Shown here piece after piece: positions 56,530 through 64,000 of a DNA stretch of 64,000 nucleotides. The notes below the pieces were generated by a model. It was not told where the DNA came from. It searched no databases and saw nothing but the letters and a program-made list of their open reading frames with translations. Within the stretch, counting starts at the first letter, position 1. The number at the start of each line of letters is the position of its first letter. The position numbers and the translations under genes are program-made. Origin of the DNA: Tenrec ecaudatus (taxonomy: Eukaryota; Chordata; Mammalia; Afrosoricida; Tenrecidae); the NCBI RefSeq assembly GCF_050624435.1, contig NC_134534.1, positions 64,131,501 through 64,195,500 of the forward strand, written 5' to 3'.

Positions 56530-58597
56530 TGAAATGTGCAAAGACGCAGGGGGTCAGTGAGGATACGTTCAGTACTCCTCAAGCTAAAAGAACTGAAGGA
56601 CAAATCATCTTGAGTTGTAACATCGAAGGATTCTATGAACAAAACATTGAATAACACAGGAAGCATCAAAAGCAGATGAAAACAGTAGAGTCACCATAGC
56701 AACTACAAAAAAATGACTGATTTTCAAGTATTTCAGGAAGTATCATATGACCAAGAACTGATGATATTGAAGAAGCCCTGGCAGCACTGAAGGCATTGGC
56801 CAAAATCAAGGCTCCAGAAATTAATAGAATATCAATTAAGATGCTCCAACAAATAGATGTGATGCTGGAACTACTCGCTTGTCTATGCCAAGATATTTGA
56901 AAGACAGCTACCTGCCAACCAACTTGAATAGATCCATATTTATGTCAAGTCCAATAAAGAACATCCAACAGAATGTGGAGATTATCAAATAATATTCTTA
57001 ATGTCCCACATGAGAAGAAAATTCAAAAACAGTCAGAGCAGTGCCTCAATGGAACTGCCAGAATCTCAAGCCAAATTCACAAGAGGACCTGGTGTCAGAT
57101 CCATCTTGGCCAAAGAAGAGAAACAGGTTGATCTATTTTCAATGATTATGCAAAAGTGAATGGATCATAATAAATTATGGATAGCATTTCAAAGAACGCT
57201 CATGTACATAGAGCAAGAGGTCAATGTATAAACAGAACAAGTACACATTGCATAGTTTAAAATCAAGAAAGGTATATTTCAGAGTTGTTTCTTTTTACTC
57301 TTCTTATTCAATCTGTAGCTGAGCAAATAATCTGATAAAATGGATTATATGAAGAAAAAATGCAGCATCTGGATTAAAGGATGACTCACTAGCAACCTGT
57401 GAGGTGCACATGACAACCTTGCTTGTGGAAAGAAATGACTATTTGACACCAACTGCTTTTGTTGGGCTGAGTTTTTTAAGAGAAATAAAAGGGTGTACAC
57501 ATCTATGTATAAGAAATTTGATACAAAGAGGGAAATTTATATCAGAGAAGCATCCCAGACCAGTCCAACTCAAGTTCATAGAACAGACACGAACTGGAGG
57601 CTCCTCCAGACTCACAAAGCTGTCAACTGATGAATTTGGAAGATAAAGTTAGAAGTGTGGGAAACAAAGGCTGGTGGTTGCAGAGTTGCCTGGTTGCGTC
57701 CAAGGTCAGCAGGAACATGGTGAAGTGCTGAAGTTTCCAGAGTCCACAGGCCAAGCGGGCACCAATCCCAGAGGCAGAGGCAAAATCCAAGCAAGTGGAA
57801 GGCGAATAGAAGTAAGAAAAGCACCTGATGACCCAACAAGGCGTCAGTACAAGACCTGATTGACAGGTTTCACTGCATCCCTACCTTCACACTAGTGCAA
57901 TAAATTGACATATTCCTAACCATCGCAGCCTCTGTATGGAAGACCCCTAAAATAAAGAAAATAAAAACCTTCACTGAACGCATAGAAAATATCCTGGTGA
58001 CTGGGGAAAAGATTAAAGCTGTCCAGAGTTTCATTTTACTTGGATCCACAATGGAAGTAGCCATTAAGAAATCAACCAACATACTCCATTGGGCCAATCT
58101 GCTGCACATAACCCTCCTTCAAGTGCTAATTCCAAAGGTGTCACGTTGAGGACCAACGAGTGCCTGGCACAGCCATGATATTATCAATCACCTCCCATAC
58201 CTGTGATTGATAGACATGGAGTAAAGAAGACTTAAAAAGTAGTGATGCCTTTTAATCACAGTGTTGGTGAAGAATATCGAATATACCACCACGTTCCAAA
58301 AGAACAATGCTGTCTTCGGGGGGGGGGGGGGATACAGCCAGAATGCTTCTTTGAAAGGTGTATGGCTGAACTCTTACCTCATACACTTCAGACGCGTTAT
58401 CAAGAGGGACTGGTCCTTGGAGAAGGCCGTTGTATTTGGTCACGCAGAAGTTCAGTGAACAAGAGGAAGGTCTTCAATGTGATATCCTGGCTGCAACAAT
58501 GGGTTTGAACATCTTTTGAGGATGAGGCAGTGTTCTTTCTGTTGTCCGTGGGATTGCTTTGAACTGGAAGCACTCAACAGCACCACCAAGTATTGAC
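56530..58597 (+). mobile_element. RTE-clade LINE interrupted by an R1 repeat
   Basis: Plus-strand relative of the copies at 2.7 and 5.2 kb. Landmarks: 'gaagccctggcagcactgaa' (56775), 'caccttggccaaa'-type sequence at 57105, 'gatgactcactagcaacctg' (57381), 'cattttacttggatccacaa' (58032), 'tgttggtgaagaatatcgaa' (58261), 'ggagaaggccgttgtatttg' (58417), and the end 'actcaacagcaccaccaag'. An R1 repeat occupies 57453-57915. A G15 run lies at 58318-58332. All frames are broken. Confidence 0.8.
57453..57915 (+). repeat. R1 interspersed repeat inside RTE LINE
   Basis: Head 'gttgggctgagttttttaag', body 'gcatcccagaccagtccaac', 'ccaaggtcagcaggaacatg', and end 'gcaataaattgacat'. RTE coding sequence resumes right after it. 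Confidence 0.6.
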
Positions 58598-58724
58598 CGA
58601 GTTTAAGGAAATCAATTAGTTATATGCAGGATTCTAGGGCAACTGATATACAAAACCTCAAAAGTCTTAAGCCCAAAGCAGGAAGAGGGAGAACCAATTA
58701 CCAGAACCGAGTGCTGGGTAGTAG

Positions 58725-58860
58725 AAGGAGCCTTGGTGGCTCAGTGGATTACAGATTGGACTGCTAACCGAAAGGGCAACAATTCAACCCAACCAGCTGC
58801 TCCTAAGAAGAAAATTGAAAGTTTCTGGCCCTGCAAAGATTTATAGCCTCTGATTCCTGG
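58725..58860 (+). repeat. AfroSINE 5' half, split by L1
   Basis: 'ggagccttggtggctcagtg', 'actgctaaccgaaagggcaa', 'caaagatttatagcctc'. The rest of the SINE is at 59537-59610. Confidence 0.9.
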
Positions 58861-59536
58861 TACCTGATCAGGTATCAGGCATCAATGAACAAAAAAATCA
58901 TATCCTTGTGAATGAGGGGGACTACAGCCCATCTGTAGGCAACTGGACATCCCTTACAGAAGGGTTGTGGAGAGGAGATGAGCCAGTCAGGGTGCAGTGT
59001 AGCAACGAGACATACAACTTTCCTCTAGTTCTTAAATTCTTCCTCCCCCTCCCCCCACTATCATGATCACAATTCTACCTTACAAATCTGAATAAACCAG
59101 AGGATACACAGTGAAACAGATAAGAACTGGAAACATAGGGAATCCAGGACAGATGATCCCTTCAGGACCAGTGGCGAGAGTGGCGATACTGGAAGGGTTG
59201 AGGGAAGGTGGAGTAGAAAGGGGGAACTGATTACAAGGATCTACATATGACCTCCTCCCTGGGGAAAGGACAACAGAGAAGTGGGTGAAGGGAGATGTAG
59301 GACAGTATAAGATATGACAAAATAATAATAATTTATAAACTATCAAGTGCTCATGAGGGAAGGGGGAGTGGGGAGGGAGGGCAAAAAATGAGGAGCTGAT
59401 ACCAAGGGCTCAAGTAGAAAACAAATGTTTTGAGAATGATGATGGTAACATATGTACAAATGTGCTTGACACAATGGATGGATGGATGGATTGTGATAAG
59501 AGTTGCATGAGCCCTCAATAAAATTATTTTTAAAAG
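58861..59536 (+). mobile_element. L1 3' end inserted in AfroSINE
   Basis: 5'-truncated L1 3' UTR: 'ctgatcaggtatcaggcatc', 'gcaactggacatcccttaca', 'gtcagggtgcagtgtagcaa', ending 'gagccctcaataaaattatt' plus a short A-rich tail. Flanking SINE sequence is interrupted near 'atagcct'/'acagcct', consistent with a short, decayed target-site duplication. Confidence 0.9.
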
Positions 59537-59610
59537 ACAGCCTTAAAACCTATAGGGGCAGTTCTACCATATCCTATAGGTTACCTATGAATTTTAGCAG
59601 ACTCAATGGC
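59537..59610 (+). repeat. AfroSINE 3' half
   Basis: Resumes with 'cagccttaaaacctatagg' and 'ggcagttctaccatatccta', ending at a (GTGA)n tail. Confidence 0.85.
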
Positions 59611-59712
59611 TGTGAGTGAGTGAGTGAGTGAGTGCGTGAGTGCGTGAGTGCGTGAGTGAGTGAGTGAGAGAGTGAGTGCGTGAGTGAGTGAGTGAGAGAG
59701 TGAGTGAGTGAG
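59611..59712. repeat. (GTGA)n microsatellite
   Basis: About 25 units with GTGC and GAGA interruptions, directly after the AfroSINE end. A C-rich and CA run follows at 59769-59807. Confidence 0.95.
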
Positions 59713-59809
59713 TACAGAGAGGAATCCTGGAGAACAACCCTGGATTTCTCTGTGCTCCACGTGCTTATCCCCCCCACCCCCACCCCCACCCCCCCCACAC
59801 ACACACACC

Positions 59810-60945
59810 TGGTGTTTCCTGTGAATGGAACCCAGCGTGACCTGAGGGACCAAGGAAGAACATGGTTGCAACTCATTCAAGATTGTGCCGTACAGTAAAG
59901 CAGAGAAGGGCAACTAATAAATACATAAGAATCTAGAAGGAAGATAGCCAGTACCTTATTGTAACATTAAAATATCTCCCAGATTCATGGGCAAATGACC
60001 TTTCTACTTTGGCCACCAAAATGCCACTTCATGCTTCCTTTAATCAAGACAAACCTATGTTTCCTCCAAACCAAGACAAACTTATGTTCCATCTAAACAC
60101 CTAGAGATTTTTTTCTTCTTTTATCTTCAAAGTTCAAAACTGAAACTCCTCAATCTTTTCACATCTTACCCACAAACTGGATGCTTAAATCTTGTCACTT
60201 TTGACTGGTCTGTCTTCAAACATATCTGTCAATTTGGTAGATTTTATTAATGTATTTAATTCATAACTGTCCCCTCTATCTCTGCAGAAACTTTGGGCCC
60301 TGACTTTGAACTCGCACCTGTGACTAGGCTGAGGCAGAAATCATAGGGTACTAGTGCAGTGTCTGCATCTTAAGACACTGGATGCACCCACTTGTACTCC
60401 TGCATCTCTGCCGTTACCACCAGAAGGATATGCTGGGAGAAGAAAGAATCACGGGGTAGAGTCACCATACAGACATGTGGTTGAGCAAGCTCATGAAGGA
60501 GCCCAGACAAAATCAGCTGAGCCTTAAAGATGCATAAGAAATGATTGGACATTTTTATATACCACAGCTTTGAGATTATTTACTAAACAGTAAATACAGT
60601 GAAACTTATTTGAGAAAAATAGCTGAGAGATATATGGGTATTTGCTATTGTTTCATCTCAAAATTTAAAACATAGTCATTCGCTGTCTCATCATTCTTTA
60701 TATTAGAACAAACCTCTAACCTCCTTTCCCATTGGATCAAAGATGTCCCTAACACTTTCCATTGTTACCCACCTAGCTGTCTTCAATCCTATGCGTGCTC
60801 CCCTCTTTTTAAGATGGTAATGTAAGAAAAAAAAGGAGGGAAACTCTTCTTTCCCCCTATTATCTTTATTCTGCCCTCCATTGGCTATTTTCCCCTCTAA
60901 CTACAAACATAGCCGAGTGTGGCACATAACAGTACCTTCCCCACA
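59810..60945. other. unassigned sequence
   Basis: No gene or repeat recognised in 1.1 kb. Confidence 0.3.
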
Positions 60946-60949
60946 ATAG

Positions 60950-61496
60950 ACCGAATTCTAAAAGGAACCCTAATAACCCACACCACTTTCCCCTATCTGT
61001 GTTGGAGGAACTGGGGAATGTGACTAGATGTCATCTCTACAATTATCTTATGTGATACGGCGTAGTTGATGTTAAGAACGGGTGATCGATAGCCTCTGTG
61101 GGCCTAACCTCATTAGGTGAGTTACTAAAAGGGATGAGAATCTTCCTGACACAGAGATTTGAAATAGGAGTGAACCAATGTGTGAGAACTTCTCTCACAG
61201 TGGCATGAAGGCCAGAGGTTAGAGAGGAAGATGGCCTTGAAGAACCTAGCCCCTGCCTGAAGAGGGAACTCACTCCTACTAGGATAAGGAAATGAATTCT
61301 GATGATAATCTCAGTGAGTTTAGAAGCAGATTCTTCCCCAGAGCATCCAGCAGGGGATACAGCCCAGCCACCCCCAGATTTTAAACTTGTGAGAAACTGA
61401 GCAGAGAACCCAACTGAGCACTGCCCAGCCTGTTCATCTACAGAACTGTGAGACAGCAAATGGTTGTGTTGCAAGCCTTGAAGTTGGTGGGAACTT
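60950..61496 (+). repeat. MLT1-like MaLR LTR, main part
   Basis: 'ctgtgggcctaacctcatta', 'ggaaatgaattctgatgata', 'aaacttgtgagaaactgagc', 'agaacccaactgagcactgc', 'acagaactgtgagacagcaa' follow a MaLR LTR. The end continues at 61771 after an L1 insertion. Confidence 0.6.
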
Positions 61497-61770
61497 TTTT
61501 TTAATAGATCATTTTATTGGGGGCTCTTACAACTCTTGTTACAACCCATACATCAATTATATCCAACATATTAGTACCTATATTGCCATTGTTCTTTTCT
61601 AGACTTTTTTCTATTGAGCCCTTGCGATCAGCGCCTCTTTGTTTTCCCTCCCCACCCCTCCCCCGTGACCCTTTCTAGATTATAGCTTGTTATTATTTTC
61701 ATATCTCACACTGACTGCTGTCTCCCTTCCCCTCTGGTTTCTATTGTTCTTCCCCATGCATGGGCGTGGA
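61497..61770 (-). mobile_element. L1 3' end inserted in a MaLR LTR
   Basis: T-rich start, then 'gatcattttattgggggctc', 'ttacaacccatacatcaatt', 'gcccttgcgatcagcgcctc', 'cactgactgctgtctccctt'. Flanks 'gtgggaactttt' and 'gtggaaacttct' fit a decayed target-site duplication. It is a different L1 subfamily from the 10.8 and 13.7 kb copies, judging by the altered 3' UTR. Confidence 0.8.
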
Positions 61771-61789
61771 AACTTCTTACACAGCAATA

Positions 61790-62415
61790 GCAAATACATT
61801 TCTCTCAACATTCTTCCTCAGATAAGTTTCTTCAAAACATAATAGCAACATCTCTTCACACTTGCATAGAAAGCACTTACCACAGGCATGGCACAATGCC
61901 AAATAATTGATATAAAAATAGCGATGCTCTTCCTGGCCATTATTACTCCTGTTTTTTCAGATGTGGACCTTGAAATTCAGCCGAGCTAGTGATTTTCCCA
62001 AGGGCACAGTTAGTTTGGGTTCATTCACACCTGGGGATTCTGGCTTCCTAACCTGCACTCCTAACCAAATCCTCACTTAACCTTCAACTTCTCGAGTGTG
62101 GAGTCTGCCTCAAAACTCTATTAAATTTTCTCTGGTAGAAACCCAAGGACTTCACTAAATTTTTAATGCGATCAGACTGCTCAGGCATTATCACAAGTAA
62201 GTTCTCCAGGGAATGTAGCCAAGGCTGCTATTGTGTTTTCTTGAGAACTTGACCCTTTGCTGTCTTTCTGCCCCTGGAATTCATGCTTTGTGGCCCTAAC
62301 CTCTCACCAACTCCTTTGCTCATCCCTTAAATGTCACTTTTGCCCAGGATTTGTCCTTGGTCTTCTCAAGGCACATAAAACCCTTGAATAATCTCAACAT
62401 CTTTCCATCGATGTG
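61790..62415. other. unassigned sequence
   Basis: The first ~20 bases are probably the end of the MaLR LTR ('cagcaatagcaaatac'); the rest is not recognised. Confidence 0.3.
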
Positions 62416-62419
62416 CCTG

Positions 62420-62682
62420 TGGCTCATTTAGTGGCAATGTTTATCTCCACTGATAACCTAAAGGTTGACAGTTCAAACCTACAGATGAAAGGTCGGGCAA
62501 AATGCATCCATAAAGATTACAACCAAGAAAACCCTAATGAGGAATTTTGTTCTCTAATATAGGTTGACTCACAGTGAGTCAAAATTGACCTGACAACAAA
62601 AAGTATATTTTAGGCTTTCTGTTCCCATAAAGGTTTCCAGCCTTCTGTCTCTGAGTCAGAATTGACTCAATGGCAGACAGCT
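62420..62682 (+). repeat. AfroSINE and additional SINE 3' fragment
   Basis: 62420-62605: 'ctgtggctcatttagtggca', 'ggttgacagttcaaacctac', 'gtgagtcaaaattgacctga'. 62612-62682: 'ttctgttcccataaaggttt' and 'gagtcagaattgactcaatg', a second, partial tail. Confidence 0.75.
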
Positions 62683-62872
62683 TGGTTTGGTATCACCCAA
62701 TGAACATGTTCCTTTCTCCACCACTCAAGAACCATGTTTCCAACTGCCAGCAAGAGAAACACAAACCCATCCCAGATATTCCTCTGCCTCAAACTTCTCT
62801 CTAACCTGCACCACTCTGCTTCTGCTGTTCCCAGCTCCTTCTGAGGACTCATGGATTTCCCGAGTTTTTATG

Positions 62873-63008
62873 ATTCTCCTTCTCCTCCTCCTCCTCCTCC
62901 TCCTCCTCCTCCTCCTCCTCCTCCTCCTCCTCCTCCTCCTCCTCCTCCTTCTTCTTCTTCTTCTTCTTCTTCTTCTTCTTCTTCTTCTTCTTCTTCTTCT
63001 TCTCTTCC
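62873..63008. repeat. (TCC)n-(TTC)n polypyrimidine tract
   Basis: An almost uninterrupted pyrimidine strand: about 23 CTC/TCC units turning into about 19 TTC/CTT units. Homopolymer-like frames on both strands are translation artefacts. Confidence 0.98.
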
Positions 63009-63009
63009 A

Positions 63010-64000
63010 GAACCAAACCAATTGTGCTCTTTGTGAGTCCTGAGTTGTAGAAAACACCTCTTGCGCTTAACCTAAAAGTTGATTCCAATCTACTCAGAGG
63101 TACCTTGGGAAAAAGATGTGTCAATCTACTTTTGAGAATTCAACCTTCCAAAACTCCACATACGATTCCACTCTGATGAGTGTGCAATTGCCACGCATTG
63201 GACTGACACCGTGGCAACTAGTCGAGATGTGTTTTGGATTCAGTTTTTCAATACGGATGACAGATACCGCACTGAAATACTTCTAATTCTCTTGTTACTC
63301 ACCTACCTAGGGGTCTGGGCCACCATCAGGTAAACTTATTTCTCCAGTAAATTCAGCTAACTACCATTCTTCAGATAAACTCCAGCTTAAGCAAGTACAA
63401 ATTCAGGTCTTTCTCTGAAAAGCCCTAAAAGACTAAGAAGCATGCTAAGATTTAACCAAACTAAGATTTAATCAAACTGACAGACTTATTTTTGGGAACA
63501 AGGAATTCTTGGTAGTTTGTTCCTCCCTTCAAACTTCAGAGATGTATTTGCACCTTGCCTTAGCCAAGTAGGCCAGCAACACAGAGCACTCCATATTTCG
63601 AAGCATGCTTTAGAGACGCCATGCCCTTGATCATCCTGCCTCTGTCTACAAAATGTCCTCATGAAAAGCAGGCATCTGAACGACACTTTCAGTCTTGTTG
63701 CCATCCCCATAATGAATCCTGCTGGACAGGAGTTAAACCCGGACATTATCTCTATTTCTCCCTGATAATAAACATTTTAGATAACTTCTCGACTTGGAGC
63801 TATAGAAATCCTGGTCCGTCTCTTCTCTTAATCAAGCCTAAAAGCCTATATCTGATCTTTAAAAATAAAAGTACTTGACTTTAGGTGTGGTGTAAATTAT
63901 TTTCTCAGCCCTCGGCTATGCCACGACGATACGTACAATGAGCTCATGGCTTTGCTTTTGCCTTTCGTCCAGGGACCCCGCATGCTGACTTCCATTGCCA
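63010..64000. other. unassigned sequence
   Basis: Nothing recognised to the window edge. Frames at 63486-63746 (minus) and 63621-63878 (plus) have no recognisable domain. Confidence 0.3.

Noticed and set aside
59574..59913. Frames of 100 and 110 codons with Ser-Leu-Thr-His repeats
   Set aside because: Translation of the (GTGA)n microsatellite.
62687..63124. Frames encoding poly-Leu, poly-Arg, poly-Lys/Glu and poly-Pro/Ser
   Set aside because: They are translations of the (TCC)n-(TTC)n tract in different frames.

Overview
This is mammalian nuclear DNA, almost certainly from an afrotherian and most likely a tenrec (Echinops-like). At least 20 copies of a tRNA-derived SINE with the AfroSINE layout are scattered through it. 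L1 elements share one long 3' end, and RTE/BovB-like LINEs are present. Two short hAT elements with SPIN termini also occur; from memory, among afrotherians SPIN is reported in tenrec and not in elephant. The species call is an inference. I found no intact host protein-coding gene and no convincing structural RNA gene. The window reads as intergenic or deep intronic sequence made of nested retrotransposons of different ages.

Layout. 1-10 kb: two degraded RTE LINEs on the minus strand, old L1 fragments and SINEs. 10.2-12.25 kb: a processed pseudogene of protein phosphatase 1 catalytic gamma (PPP1CC), split by a 5'-truncated L1 with a 17 bp target-site duplication. 13.1-20.3 kb: an old L1 invaded by a 6.1 kb younger L1 on the same strand, which carries a further L1 3' end in the opposite orientation. 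20-36 kb: SINEs, L1 tails, an R1 repeat family, two candidate LTRs, and two SPIN-like hAT elements. 36.6-38.2 kb: a plus-strand L1 3' end. 39.8-40.9 kb: another R1 copy with SINE and microsatellite.

40.95-50.62 kb: a complete but dead class I (gammaretrovirus-like) endogenous retrovirus on the minus strand. It has two diverged LTRs, a primer-binding site fitting tRNA-Gln, a polypurine tract, and decayed gag, pro-pol and env. Part of pol (RT connection, RNase H, integrase) is repeated head to tail with a 1570 bp period, about 2.1 copies that look identical in an otherwise old element. A 214 bp hAT element lies between env and pol.

50.6-64 kb: an MLT1-type LTR, older L1 3' ends, a mariner remnant, a hAT-Charlie relic, an RTE LINE on the plus strand interrupted by an R1 copy, an L1 that splits an AfroSINE, a second MLT1-type LTR split by an L1, and a 130 bp polypyrimidine tract.

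The value of the window is its insertion stratigraphy: SINE before SPIN, SINE before L1, PPP1CC pseudogene before L1, old L1 before younger L1 before nested L1, and ERV before hAT and before the pol duplication. I see no coordinated host system. The best leads are the near-identical pol array, the SPIN/hAT/mariner set that may reflect horizontal transfer, and an L1 copy whose two internal gaps could come from a spliced transcript.
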